DNA of 37,274 bases from Alphaproteobacteria bacterium (GCA_021325385.1 JAJPHH010000044.1:1-37274), one strand, 5' to 3'. Counted from the stretch's first letter, positions 15,276 through 23,998 are shown. Notes: generated by a model not told the origin, from the letters alone. Numbers and translations are program-made.

Positions 15276-16715
15276 TTACCTGCCGTCCGCCGCCTGCATC
15301 GTCGCTGCGAGCCTGGCGATCGAGGCGTCCGCAACGTGCTGCGACGCGCGCGACGCCTGCGGTTTCGGCGCGGCGCTGATCGCGGCGTTGCGCCGCGGCG
15401 GCAGCGGCACGTCGCTCGGCACCGGCTCTGCCGGCTCATAGATTTTCACATCGCTCGCCGCGCTGTCGCTCGAGCCTAGGCCGAACCATTTCTTGACCGC
15501 CGAACCGCCGCCGAAAACCGCCGAGAAGGGCGAGTTCGCCGTAGAGGCGGCGGCCGTCGCCTGAGCAGGCGCGGGCGGAGCGGAAGCAGGGGTTTGCAAA
15601 GCCGGCGCGGCGGCCGCCGTCTTGGCCACAGCGCTGGTCTCGGCGGCAGCCGGCTTGGCCGGCTGAGCGGCTCGGGCGGCGTCCGCCGCCGCGACCTTGA
15701 CCACCGCCGGGATCGGCTTGCCGTGCTCGTCGAGTTCAATCTCGGTCGGGCCGGCCGCTAACGCTTCGGGATCGCTCACGTCGGCGATATGCATATGGCG
15801 GAAATGCTCGTTCTGGCCGCCGTCGACATAGACGATTCTGATCGGCTTGACGCCCTTCTTGACCAGCTCCGCCACTTGGGCGTCGTCATTCGCCTCCTTC
15901 TCGGCGACCGCCTGCTCGATGTCCTGATCGTGCTGTAGAGCCGGGCATGGCGCCGACGGCTCGAGCGCGCCGTTTTTCGGCGTCGCATCGAAGACGTAAT
16001 GCTTGCCGCAGACGCCGACCTTGGGCTCGAGCTTGGTCACTTCGAAATGATCGGCGCCGACCTTGAGCTGCTTCCAGAAATCGATGTTCGGATCGAACCT
16101 GAACTTGGCGAGATTTTCCGCCGTCATATGGAATGGGTACGATTGCAGCTGAATCTCGCGCTGGCCGCCATTGAACGCCTCGCGCGCGATCGCATAGATT
16201 TCGGCGACCTGGGCGTCGGTCATCGAGAAGCAGCCCGCCGACGAGCAGACGCCGTGCACCATGACGTTGCCGCCGGTGCGACCCCAGGCGCGGTCGAAGG
16301 CGTTGGGATAGCCGACATTGAAGGCCAGGTAGTAGTGGGAGTTCGGATTCATCTGGCCGGGCGTGATCGAATAGAAGCCTTCCGGCACCTGCATGTCGCC
16401 TTCGCGCACTTTCGGCCCGAGCTGACCCGACCAGCGGCACATCGGATAGGTCTTCAGCAGCGTGTAGCGCCCGTCCGACTTCATCTTCCAGATTTCGAGC
16501 TCGGCCTCTTTCTTGTACGTGCGGATAAGGACGGGCGACGCCGGATTCGTGTCCTTCTGTTGCATAAGGGCCATCGTGTCGGCCGGGATCGGCGTCAGCG
16601 AGCGCCCGGGGCCGCTGGCGAGCTGACCATCCTGATCGCATCCGGCCAGCAGAGCCGCCGCCGACGCGGTCAGAGCGAGGGCGAACAGTCTCGAGCCCCA
16701 AAAGCCTTTTATCAT
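15276..16715 (-). CDS. L,D-transpeptidase lipoprotein (YkuD/YafK type)
   Basis: 479 residues from the ATG at 16715; a TTG at 16748 would add 11 residues. A lipoprotein signal peptide ends in the lipobox LLAGC (C26). The catalytic domain carries VHGVCSSAGCFSM, with the HG...SxGC pattern and nucleophile C162. The region EIWKMKSDGRYTLLKTYPMC and PEGFYSITPGQMNP is typical of the YafK branch, which cleaves or forms peptidoglycan-lipoprotein or 3-3 crosslinks. The last ~140 residues are an Ala/Pro-rich disordered tail ending in a conserved-looking basic segment. The membrane anchor and long tail suggest it reaches through the periplasm. It converges on the YcxB-like gene. Confidence 0.88.
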   Translation of the reverse strand: MIKGFWGSRLFALALTASAAALLAGCDQDGQLASGPGRSLTPIPADTMALMQQKDTNPASPVLIRTYKKEAELEIWKMKSDGRYTLLKTYPMCRWSGQLGPKVREGDMQVPEGFYSITPGQMNPNSHYYLAFNVGYPNAFDRAWGRTGGNVMVHGVCSSAGCFSMTDAQVAEIYAIAREAFNGGQREIQLQSYPFHMTAENLAKFRFDPNIDFWKQLKVGADHFEVTKLEPKVGVCGKHYVFDATPKNGALEPSAPCPALQHDQDIEQAVAEKEANDDAQVAELVKKGVKPIRIVYVDGGQNEHFRHMHIADVSDPEALAAGPTEIELDEHGKPIPAVVKVAAADAARAAQPAKPAAAETSAVAKTAAAAPALQTPASAPPAPAQATAAASTANSPFSAVFGGGSAVKKWFGLGSSDSAASDVKIYEPAEPVPSDVPLPPRRNAAISAAPKPQASRASQHVADASIARLAATMQAADGR

Positions 16716-16862
16716 CCGCTCTCGATGCCCCTTCGCCTTGCCGTTCAAGCCGCGGCAGGCGTATGCGATTATTAAAGACTGCTTATCCTTTCCGACACCT
16801 TACCGCAATGAGCCCGCGGTTTGAAGCGTGGTTAGCGAAAGGTGAACGCTCGCCTTCCGCAA

Positions 16863-17816
16863 TCATGATTTGCGGCCGATGGCGAGGAACTTGGCGGCGC
16901 GCGCCTCGCGCAATTGCTCGGGCGACATGTTGCCCAATTGTTCGAGCGCGCCGGCGATCGCCTCGCCTGTCGCCGCGATCGCCGCGGCCGGGTCGCGATG
17001 GGCGCCGCCTAAAGGCTCGGGAATGATGGCATCGATGATTCCGAACTTGAGCAGGTCCTGCGCGGTGATCTTCATGCTCGTCGCCGCGTCCTGCGCCTTG
17101 CCGCTGTCGCGCCACAGGATCGAGGCCGAGGCTTCGGGCGAGGCGACGGTGTAGACCGAGTGCTCCAGCATCAGCACCTTGTTGGCGGTGGCGATGGCGA
17201 CGGCGCCGCCCGAGCCGCCCTCGCCGAGAATCACTGCGACATTGGGCACGCTGAGCTGGAGACACATGTCGATCGCGCGGGCGATCGCCTCGGCCTGGCC
17301 GCGCTCCTCGGCGTCGACGCCTGGAAAAGCGCCGGCCGTATCGACCAGAGCAAGCACTGGCAGGCCGAAACGATCGGCGAGCTCCATCAGCCGCACCGCC
17401 TTGCGATAGCCCTCGGGCCGCGCCATGCCGAAATTGTGGCGCAGCCGGGTCTCGACGTCCTCGCCCTTTTCCTGGCCGATGACGCAGACCGGCCGGCCTC
17501 GGAAGCGGCCGAGGCCGCCGACGATCGCTTCGTCCTCGCCGAACTTGCGGTCGCCGGCAAGCGGCGTGAACTCCTCGATCAGCGCCTTGGCGTAATCGGT
17601 GAAATGCGGCCGCCCGTTCACGCGGGCGACTTGCGTCTTCTGCCAGGGCGTGAGCGCGGCGTAGAGGTCGCCGAGCGCCTTGGCCGAGCGCGCTTCGAGC
17701 TTGGCGATTTCCTCTTGAAGGGCCGGCGAGTCGCCTTTGGCGGCCTGTTCGCGCAGCTCGTCGATCTTGGCGTCGATATCCGCGACCGGCTGCTCAAAAC
17801 TCAAATAGCTGCGCAT
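16863..17816 (-). CDS. accA: acetyl-CoA carboxylase carboxyltransferase subunit alpha
   Basis: 317 residues, the normal length. N-terminal helix MRSYLSFEQPVADIDAKIDELR; DYAKALIEEFTPLAGDR; VCVIGQEKGEDV; ALVDTAGAFPGVDAEERGQ; ILGEGGSGGAVAIATANKV, the glycine-rich oxyanion region; then SPEASASILWRD. AccA and AccD form the carboxyltransferase that moves CO2 from biotin to acetyl-CoA for fatty-acid synthesis. accD is elsewhere, as is usual in this order. Confidence 0.97.
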   Translation of the reverse strand: MRSYLSFEQPVADIDAKIDELREQAAKGDSPALQEEIAKLEARSAKALGDLYAALTPWQKTQVARVNGRPHFTDYAKALIEEFTPLAGDRKFGEDEAIVGGLGRFRGRPVCVIGQEKGEDVETRLRHNFGMARPEGYRKAVRLMELADRFGLPVLALVDTAGAFPGVDAEERGQAEAIARAIDMCLQLSVPNVAVILGEGGSGGAVAIATANKVLMLEHSVYTVASPEASASILWRDSGKAQDAATSMKITAQDLLKFGIIDAIIPEPLGGAHRDPAAAIAATGEAIAGALEQLGNMSPEQLREARAAKFLAIGRKS

Positions 17817-18163
17817 AGGCCCTTGTTTTTATCGCCGCCTGCCGAAAGGCGCGCGGAAACTGGCGGGACGGATGGGGGAAGTCAAGTTGACGGCAGAGCG
17901 GATCGCCCGGCCGCCGACGGGACTGCGCGCAAAGTTCCCGCAGCAGCGAAACCACGCCGGTACGGATTGTTCGAGAGCGCCAGTTGTGGAGGAGCGCGCC
18001 GAGAACTCGGCGCTTTGCAGTGATGCCGCCGTAAGGCTTGACGGAGCAGCGGCGTCGCGGAGACCCGACGACGGGCCGACAATGTAGCGCCGATCCAAGG
18101 GGCGGAAAACCTCGATTCCTTCAGATATCTGAGTAGCATAGCTGGTCCGAAGAGCAAAAATTC
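17817..18163. other. intergenic region upstream of accA
   Basis: No supported gene. It should contain the accA promoter on the minus strand. A short palindrome, GCGCCGAG-AA-CTCGGCGC (17996-18013), followed by TTTG, could be a weak hairpin. Reading frames on both strands here have no recognisable pattern. Confidence 0.5.
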
Positions 18164-18192
18164 TTGACGTGAGAACAGAACAAGAACATAAT
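18164..18192 (+). promoter_or_regulatory. sigma70-type promoter of the 18.2-kb accessory pair
   Basis: TTGACG (18164-18169) and CATAAT (18187-18192) with an optimal 17-bp spacer, about 25 bp before the ATG at 18218. The spacer holds GAAC three times (in GAGAACAGAACAAGAAC), a possible regulator-binding direct repeat. The local AT content is well above the surrounding DNA. Confidence 0.65.
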
Positions 18193-18217
18193 ACACCTGA
18201 ATAAGCGGACATTCCGG

Positions 18218-19597
18218 ATGAACCTCCTCCTAACCCAAATGTATCGACTCGCGCCGCGCGGCCGAGGCGGACTCGCATGCGACGAAGCCGGCGTCGCGCT
18301 AGGCCCGGCGGAGCTTGTACGCGTCGCCGCGACAGGAGGACGACGCTATGAGGTGCGACCGCAGCAGGCGCTTGGCTGGCTCTTGGGTGCGGCCTATGGG
18401 CCTCAGCGCGAGGAGGTCACTTTTCGCGTTCACCGCGGTTTGCGCCGCGCGGCTTCGGCGATCGAGGCCGGCGATCTCTGCCTTGCGGGCATCGAGACCG
18501 TACTGCTCGCTTTGCCGGACCTGACGCCTTCGGCGCTCGCCAAGCTCGCCGAGCTGGAGAAAGGCGGGACAGCCTGGCAGAACGAGCCGCGCGTGCCGGC
18601 TGGACAGCCGGACGGCGGTCAATGGACAACGGCAGGCGCGGGCGGCGCGCCGTCGAGCGCCGCCACTCCTCCGGCACGCGTCTCCGCTCACCCCTCCGCG
18701 CCGCGCCGAACCTCCATCCTCCCGCTCGACGACGGCGTCTATCGACCTGGGAGCGACGCGCCGCGCGTAACGCTCACAGGCGGCGCAGAGGAGGAGGAAG
18801 CGGGATCGCGTCGGTCGAACGGGCCGCCGCCGGACTATTTCGAGACTCTCGAGGATGTTTTCCCCGGCCTCGCGAACGTCCCCGCTTTAGCCGTTCCCTT
18901 GGCGCCCATCGATGGCTTTCTCGGCCTCAGCTCTCTTGGCGACGAAGCCAATCTTGAGGCGACATTGGCTCAATATCGGGCCCTGGTCAGGGAAATCAAA
19001 CAGGTCGACCCGAGTTTTGCGGATGAAGAACTGCTCCCCCCGGCCGGAATCGCAGGTCTGTCTTGGCAAGGGCGCACCAATCTGATCGACCACCTGCGCA
19101 TGGAGCGGGCTGCCGCGTACTATCGAATACGCGGCGATGTGGGCCCCCTTCAGGTCGAGACGCTGCGGTTCTTGCAGAAGGCCGTCGACGCCGCCTATGA
19201 CGAGGCGGTCAAAGCGGCCGACGCCGGTCGCCTTCGGCCGCGATTGTCGCCAGAAGAAGCTATCGGCAACTGGATGGACCCCGTAGTCCGGGCGAAGCTG
19301 AGACAAATGTTAATTGAGTACCATATCCCCTACGGCCCAGGCACCGACATAACAGTCAACAATCGCGACTACGAAACCTCGGAGAGCGGCACAGTTTATA
19401 GGATTCCGGATGCGAGAATCAAAAACGTATCTTTAGATTGGACGCTTGTTGGGAAGACGATTAACACCCCCCAAGTCCGTGGATACTTTCGGACGGACTC
19501 GCAGGTACGCGCGGTGATTATCATCCGTCCGACACGCCTCGGACGAGGCAGCACTTACTTGATACCTCGACCCCGCGATGACGATCTCTGGAGGTGA
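18218..19597 (+). CDS. modular protein with putative toxin C-terminus
   Basis: 459 residues, no signal peptide or membrane helix. Part 1 (about 20-115) is a helical module with RRYEVRPQQALGWLL and GIETVLLALPDLTP. It ends in NEPRVPAGQPDGGQWTTAG, a linker motif I recall from many modular Rhizobiales proteins. Part 2 (about 120-205) is disordered. Part 3 (about 206-459) has helices containing NLIDHLRMERAAAYYRIRGD and LQVETLRFLQKAVDAAYDE. It finishes in a strand-rich domain with GPGTDITVNNRDY, TVYRIPDARIKNVSLDWTL, TINTPQVRGYF and VRAVIIIRPTRLG. The terminal domain matches no toxin family I can name, and no nuclease motif is certain. It has its own promoter, a small gene follows after 3 bp, and GC content falls along the gene (75% at 18241-18300, 43% at 19381-19440, counted by hand), all fitting a polymorphic-toxin design. 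Function is inference. Confidence 0.6.
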   Translation: MNLLLTQMYRLAPRGRGGLACDEAGVALGPAELVRVAATGGRRYEVRPQQALGWLLGAAYGPQREEVTFRVHRGLRRAASAIEAGDLCLAGIETVLLALPDLTPSALAKLAELEKGGTAWQNEPRVPAGQPDGGQWTTAGAGGAPSSAATPPARVSAHPSAPRRTSILPLDDGVYRPGSDAPRVTLTGGAEEEEAGSRRSNGPPPDYFETLEDVFPGLANVPALAVPLAPIDGFLGLSSLGDEANLEATLAQYRALVREIKQVDPSFADEELLPPAGIAGLSWQGRTNLIDHLRMERAAAYYRIRGDVGPLQVETLRFLQKAVDAAYDEAVKAADAGRLRPRLSPEEAIGNWMDPVVRAKLRQMLIEYHIPYGPGTDITVNNRDYETSESGTVYRIPDARIKNVSLDWTLVGKTINTPQVRGYFRTDSQVRAVIIIRPTRLGRGSTYLIPRPRDDDLWR

Positions 19598-19600
19598 CTC

Positions 19601-19936
19601 GTGAAGAAGCCAGCCAAGATGTATGTTCCACAAAATGTTCTTGATCTCTCGGATTTTCTGACTTCCATGCTGCTATCGGCTCCGAAATTCCTGGATAAGA
19701 CTGGATACTTTCCTTACCAGAATTTGGATTATGTTTTCCTGCAGTTAAATGAAGCGCTCAACCACAATCGGGCGACGCTCGGAGAAGAACGCTACCATGA
19801 GCTGGTGCGGATGTCGGATCGGATGCGAGCCCTCTTCGAGGCCGACCCGGAAGACAAGACTGGCCAAACGTTGGAAGGCTGCAAGATCATCCATGAGATG
19901 GAGGACATCTTGAAACAGGTGCGGCGAAAGTCCTGA
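19601..19936 (+). CDS. putative immunity/partner protein
   Basis: 111 residues from a GTG at 19601. A strong ribosome-binding site, GGAGGTGA (19590-19597), overlaps the upstream stop, so the pair is coupled. The protein is small, helical and cytoplasmic, with VPQNVLDLSDFLTSML, YQNLDYVFLQLNEALNHNR, ERYHELVRMSDRMRALFEADPEDKTGQ and IIHEMEDILKQV. The middle is acidic, as expected of a protein that masks a basic toxin face. GC content is low (37% at 19681-19740), unlike neighbouring housekeeping genes. The partner role is inferred from position, coupling and shared composition. Confidence 0.6.
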   Translation: MKKPAKMYVPQNVLDLSDFLTSMLLSAPKFLDKTGYFPYQNLDYVFLQLNEALNHNRATLGEERYHELVRMSDRMRALFEADPEDKTGQTLEGCKIIHEMEDILKQVRRKS

Positions 19937-20028
19937 CCCGGATCGAGTCAAAAGGTCGTCTTGAGTTGCTCATTTGATCGTCAGATTATAGACGTTTGCT
20001 CATCTTCTAGTGAATAAGGTACGAAGCC

Positions 20029-20784
20029 CTACCCTCGCCCCACATACGGCATCTTCGTCGCCATGATCGTCATGGTCAGGATGTTCGTCGTCAGCGGCAG
20101 GCTCGCCATATGGACGATCGCGGCGCCGACTTCGTCGGGATCGATCGTCGGCTCGATCGCGATGCGGCCGTCGGCCTGGGGCACGCCTTGCGTCATCTTG
20201 CGGGCCATGTCGGTCAGGGCGTTGCCGATGTCGATCTGGCCGCAGGCGATATCGAAATTGCGGCAATCGAGCGCGATCGATTTGGTGAGGCCGGTGATCG
20301 CGTGCTTGGTCGCCGTGTACGGCGCGGAGTTCGGCCGCGGCACGTGGGCCGAGATCGAGCCGTTGTTGATGATCCGGCCGCCGCGCGGCGTCTGCTTCTT
20401 CATCATCGCGATCGCGCCTTGCGCGCAGAGAAAGGCGCCGGTGAGGTTGACGTCGACCACCGCCTTCCACTGCTCGTAGGTCAGCTCCTCCATCGGCACG
20501 CCGGGCGCGCCGGCGCCGGCATTGTTGAAGAGCAGATCGAGCCGGCCGAAAGCCTCGGCGGCGTTCGCGAAGAGGCCTTTCACCGCATTCGGATCGCCGA
20601 TGTCGCAAGGATGAACCAGCGCTTGGCGGCCGAGCGCCCTGATTTCCGCCGCCGTCTCTTCCAGCGGCTGCGGCCGGCGGCCAGTCAGGACGATGCTCCA
20701 GCCGGCCTTGGCCAGCGCGAGAGAGGCGGCGCGGCCGATGCCGACGCCGGCGCCGGTGATCAGCGCGTATTTTTCTTCAGCCAT
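20029..20784 (-). CDS. SDR-family NAD(P)-dependent oxidoreductase
   Basis: 251 residues. [10 protein letters not shown] (nucleotide binding), NNAGAG, the catalytic serine in NNGSISAH 13 residues before YTATK, and the YxxxK pair are all present, so this classical SDR should be active. An Arg after the second strand ([11 protein letters not shown]) favours NADP(H). The C-terminal [16 protein letters not shown] is characteristic of a subgroup acting on small alcohols or acyl substrates; the substrate is unknown. The DMT exporter lies 28 bp upstream on the same strand, so co-transcription is likely. Confidence 0.9.
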   Translation of the reverse strand: MAEEKYALITGAGVGIGRAASLALAKAGWSIVLTGRRPQPLEETAAEIRALGRQALVHPCDIGDPNAVKGLFANAAEAFGRLDLLFNNAGAGAPGVPMEELTYEQWKAVVDVNLTGAFLCAQGAIAMMKKQTPRGGRIINNGSISAHVPRPNSAPYTATKHAITGLTKSIALDCRNFDIACGQIDIGNALTDMARKMTQGVPQADGRIAIEPTIDPDEVGAAIVHMASLPLTTNILTMTIMATKMPYVGRG

Positions 20785-20812
20785 GTCGTCCTCCCTCGAG
20801 CGCGGGCCGCTT

Positions 20813-21724
20813 CTATAGCAAAGGCGGCGCGCCGACGTCAGCCGGCTCGACGGCGCGGGCGCGCCAAAGATCCGGCGCGACGCGCCAGATCACCGCGCCG
20901 AGCACCAAGACGCCGCCGATCAAGGCGCTCGCGCCCGGATGCTCGCCGAAAAAGATCAGCACCCAGACCGGCCCAAGCACGGCCTCGGCCATGTTGATCA
21001 GGGCGGATTCGGCCGCGGGAATGAGCTTGGCGCCGTCCATGAACATGACAAAGGCGATGCAAATCGTGGCCAAACCGAAGACCGCGAGGATGACGAGATC
21101 GGCGGCGTCGACCGGCTGAGGCGGCGCCAAATTGAAGGCGATGATCGCCGCGAGCAGCGAGCCGAGCGTGTTGATCGAGGTCAGGGACATTTCCGGATGG
21201 CGGCGCTGCAGCACGACCATAAGGCCGAAGCCGATCGTCATGGCGAAGGAGAGCGCCTCGCCGAGCAGTCGCCCGGTTCCGGTCGCGCCGCCCACCATCA
21301 CCGCGACGCCGACCAGCGCAATCGTCGAGGCGACGAGCGTTCGCGCAGAAGGTCTCTCGCGGAGCAGGATAAAGGCGAGGCCGGCGGTGACGAACGGCAA
21401 GGTCGAGTAGATGACCATCACGTCGGCGACGGTCGTCACCCGGATCGCCGCGATATAGGTCGACATGGCAATCGCGGCGAGAAGGATGATCAACGGCGCA
21501 AGTTTCGAGCCGAGGCCGAAGCGCGGGCCGAGTCGGCCGCGCCGCCATTCGAGGAACGCGGCGACGGCCATGAAGAGCGCGCCGAACCCGGCCCGGCCGG
21601 CAAGCACCGTCCAGACGTCGAGATGGCCGAGCAGGCGGGTGAAGATTCCCGCCGTGCTCCAGATCAGCGTCGCCGCGCTCGTCAAGACAAGCCCGCGCCG
21701 GCGCGCCGCGCCTCCGCCCAGCAT
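20813..21724 (-). CDS. DMT-superfamily transporter (EamA)
   Basis: 303 residues with ten hydrophobic helices in two EamA halves. The first half starts [24 protein letters not shown] and contains [26 protein letters not shown]. The second contains [14 protein letters not shown] and ends [29 protein letters not shown]. EamA proteins export amino acids, nucleosides or other metabolites; the substrate cannot be inferred. It is upstream of and probably transcribed with the SDR. Confidence 0.88.
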   Translation of the reverse strand: MLGGGAARRRGLVLTSAATLIWSTAGIFTRLLGHLDVWTVLAGRAGFGALFMAVAAFLEWRRGRLGPRFGLGSKLAPLIILLAAIAMSTYIAAIRVTTVADVMVIYSTLPFVTAGLAFILLRERPSARTLVASTIALVGVAVMVGGATGTGRLLGEALSFAMTIGFGLMVVLQRRHPEMSLTSINTLGSLLAAIIAFNLAPPQPVDAADLVILAVFGLATICIAFVMFMDGAKLIPAAESALINMAEAVLGPVWVLIFFGEHPGASALIGGVLVLGAVIWRVAPDLWRARAVEPADVGAPPLL

Positions 21725-21846
21725 GGGCTCTCCCGGATAAGTTCGAATCGTTCGGCTTTTGGCCTATAGCGGCAGGCAGGCGGCCGCCGCGTCAAGCCGC
21801 GATTTCGACGCGCCGCCATGCCAAAATCGATGGGCGAGCACCCAAC

Positions 21847-21934
21847 CGTCATTGCGAGGAGCGCAACGACGAAGCAATCCATTCATGGGGCTGAGCCCTA
21901 CGAATGGATTGCTTCGCTTCGCTCGCAATGACGG
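21847..21934. repeat. Rhizobiales-type palindromic repeat (REP-like)
   Basis: Two imperfect inverted arms, CCGTCATTGCGAG...GAAGCAATCCATTC (21847-21885) and its complement (21902-21934), around a centre that is itself a small palindrome, GGGCTGAGCCC. The CGTCATTGCGAGGAGC / GAAGCAATCCA core is a dispersed repeat I know from many alphaproteobacterial genomes. It lies between divergent genes (the DMT exporter and the thioesterase) and could form a stable hairpin. No coding content. Confidence 0.85.
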
Positions 21935-21993
21935 CCGAGGTGTTGCAGCCTAAAACCGGCGCGCTCTAGTCTCGCGCCGAATGGAGGAGCGCC

Positions 21994-22488
21994 ATGACGC
22001 CGCTGCACGTGCTCGACATCGAAGTGCCGCCGGATTGGATCGATTACAACGGCCATATGAACGACGCCTGCTACGCGATCGCGTTCAGCCGCGCCGGCGA
22101 CGCCTTCATGGAGAAAATCGGGCTTGGCGAAAAGGAGCGCCAGGCGACCGAGCGCTCGATCTTCACGCTCGCCCTCGTCATCCGCTTCATCGCCGAGGCG
22201 AAGCTCGGCGATATCTTGTCAGTGAGCGTGCACGTACTCGAATGCGACAAGAAGCGCATGCGCTTCTGGCTGGAGGCGCGCAAAGCCGGCGCGCCGGTCG
22301 CGACAAGCGAGCAGGTTTTGACCTGCGTCGACCTTTCCGGCGAAAAGCCGCGGGCGGCGGAGTTTCCGCCCGACGTCGCCGCCAGGCTCGAGGCGCTGGC
22401 GCGCGATCACGCCGAGCTGCCGACGCCGCTCGAAGCGGGCCAGGGACTGACGCTGCGGCGAAAGGCGACATTCTCAGTGACGCCGTAG
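21994..22488 (+). CDS. hotdog-fold acyl-CoA thioesterase
   Basis: 164 residues. DWIDYNGHMNDACYAIAFSRAGD is the 4-hydroxybenzoyl-CoA-thioesterase-type active-site segment (Asp, then NGHMN). FTLALVIRFIAEAKLGDIL and LECDKKRMRFWLEA follow the single hotdog domain. The closest resemblance I recall is to the betainyl-CoA thioesterase and the thioesterase tail of carnitine dehydrogenases, but no carnitine genes are here, so a general thioester hydrolase is the safe call. A GGAGGAG site precedes the ATG. Confidence 0.85.
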   Translation: MTPLHVLDIEVPPDWIDYNGHMNDACYAIAFSRAGDAFMEKIGLGEKERQATERSIFTLALVIRFIAEAKLGDILSVSVHVLECDKKRMRFWLEARKAGAPVATSEQVLTCVDLSGEKPRAAEFPPDVAARLEALARDHAELPTPLEAGQGLTLRRKATFSVTP

Positions 22489-22677
22489 CGCCCGCGCTTG
22501 ACGACGAGGTTGGCGCCTCGATACCGAACGCGAAGCGTTAGCGCGCTGGGAAAATCACGCCTTTGCCGAAGCTTCTGATCGGCGCAGGACTTGTCTTAGA
22601 TCGCCAGCATCATCCTTAGCCTCGCGCTGTGCCTGTTGGACCTATGATCGCAATCGCAAGGAAGGACGAGGCGCCCG

Positions 22678-23124
22678 TCATTCCGGCCAGAATGTCGCGT
22701 CCATGATTTGCTCGAAGGGCCACGGACACTTCGCCGGGAAGGCTTTTTTCTCGAGCCCCGTCTCGCGCGCGCAGCCGATGACGGCAAGATTATAGCCCTG
22801 GGCGATCGCCTCGCTGAGGGTCGCCTTGAGGCTCGGATTGTCTTTCAAGTGATCTGCGAGCCGATAGCGCTGCTCCTCGACGCTAAGCCGCCAGCTCGCG
22901 CTGCGCAGGCCCGGCTGGAAGCGCCATTTGAGCAAATGGAGAAGCAAGATCGAGAGGCGATCGACCAATTCGCGCTTCTCGCTCCGCCCCATGCTTTCAA
23001 GCTCCTCGGCGATATTGTCGAGATCGGCGGATGAAAGGTCGCGGGCTCTGAGCAGCGCCGCCTGCTCGCTTGTCCAGGCGTAAAAGTCCCGCTCATAGAG
23101 GCTGGGTTTTGTCCGTGCGCTCAT
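22678..23124 (-). CDS. DUF29-domain protein (second copy)
   Basis: 148 residues from the ATG at 23124 (MSARTKPSLY); a frame start at 23175 would add 17 unconserved residues. DUF29 pattern: YERDFYAWTSEQAALLRARDL, NIAEELESMGRSEKRELVDRLS, LLKWRFQPGLRSASW, EEQRYRLADHL, then a C-terminal FPAKCPWPFEQIMD segment. A -10-like TATACT lies upstream near 23176. It is a distant paralogue of the copy at 12106 and not a recent duplicate, since many positions differ. Function is unknown; it stands alone between the thioesterase and gpmA. Confidence 0.85.
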   Translation of the reverse strand: MSARTKPSLYERDFYAWTSEQAALLRARDLSSADLDNIAEELESMGRSEKRELVDRLSILLLHLLKWRFQPGLRSASWRLSVEEQRYRLADHLKDNPSLKATLSEAIAQGYNLAVIGCARETGLEKKAFPAKCPWPFEQIMDATFWPE

Positions 23125-23235
23125 GGCGCGCTCCGCTGGCGGTCGACTATCTGCGGCGACCCTCGACGCGAGCAAGTATACGGCTTCTCGAGCGGAAACG
23201 CTAAGATGCGCGAAGGGCGCGAGCGGACGACCCGC

Positions 23236-23865
23236 CTACGCCGTTAGCACGTCTTTCGACGCCACGGTCGAATCCGTATTGAGCCGGTAGACGAGCGGCA
23301 CGCCGGTTTCGAGCTCCATCGACGGGATCGTTTTCGGCGTCAGCTTGTCGAGCACCATGACCAGGGCGCGCAGCGAATTGCCATGCGCGGCGACGAGCAC
23401 GCGCTGGCCGCGCAGGACCTCAGGCAGGATGTTCTGGCAGTAATAGGGCAGAGCCCGCGCGACCGTGTCCTTGAGACTCTCGCCGCCGGGCGGCGAGACG
23501 TCGTAGCTGCGCCGCCAGATATGGACCTGCTCCTCGCCCCATTTCTTGCGCGCGTCGTCCTTGTTGAGGCCGGAAAGATCGCCATAATCGCGCTCGTTCA
23601 GCGCTTGGTCCTTGGTCGTCGGCAAGCCGACCTGGCCGAGCTCTTCGAGCATGAGATCGAGCGTGCGCTGGGCGCGGATGAGGGCGGAGGTGAAGGCGAC
23701 GTCAAAGACGAGGCCTTGTCGCTTTAGCCGACGGCCCGCCTCCTTCGCCTCCTCGACGCCTTTCGGCGAGAGGTCGACGTCGCGCCAGCCGGTGAAGAGA
23801 TTTTTCAGGTTCCACTCGCTCTGGCCGTGGCGGACGAGAACGAGGAGGCGGTCGGAGCTTGGCAT
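23236..23865 (-). CDS. gpmA: 2,3-bisphosphoglycerate-dependent phosphoglycerate mutase
   Basis: 209 residues, histidine phosphatase superfamily. The phosphorylated H13 lies in [10 protein letters not shown], followed by [31 protein letters not shown] (acid/base Glu), [14 protein letters not shown], and the second active-site His in [11 protein letters not shown]. It interconverts 2- and 3-phosphoglycerate in glycolysis and gluconeogenesis. It is shorter than E. coli GpmA (250) but of the usual length for alphaproteobacteria, which lack the C-terminal extension. Confidence 0.95.
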   Translation of the reverse strand: MPSSDRLLVLVRHGQSEWNLKNLFTGWRDVDLSPKGVEEAKEAGRRLKRQGLVFDVAFTSALIRAQRTLDLMLEELGQVGLPTTKDQALNERDYGDLSGLNKDDARKKWGEEQVHIWRRSYDVSPPGGESLKDTVARALPYYCQNILPEVLRGQRVLVAAHGNSLRALVMVLDKLTPKTIPSMELETGVPLVYRLNTDSTVASKDVLTA

Positions 23866-23998
23866 AGGGCCTCGGGCGGTCGAGTTGGCTTTTGCGGAGA
23901 ACGACGGGGGCCATATCGGCCCGGCGCCGTCAAGTGTCTACGCCGGTCGGAGGAGCGGCGCGGCTTCGGGGATTACCGCGACAACGGCGCCGCAATCT

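Noticed and set aside
17872-18278. Short frames on both strands between accA and the accessory pair
   Set aside because: No start signals, no recognisable sequence; one runs through the promoter at 18164-18192.
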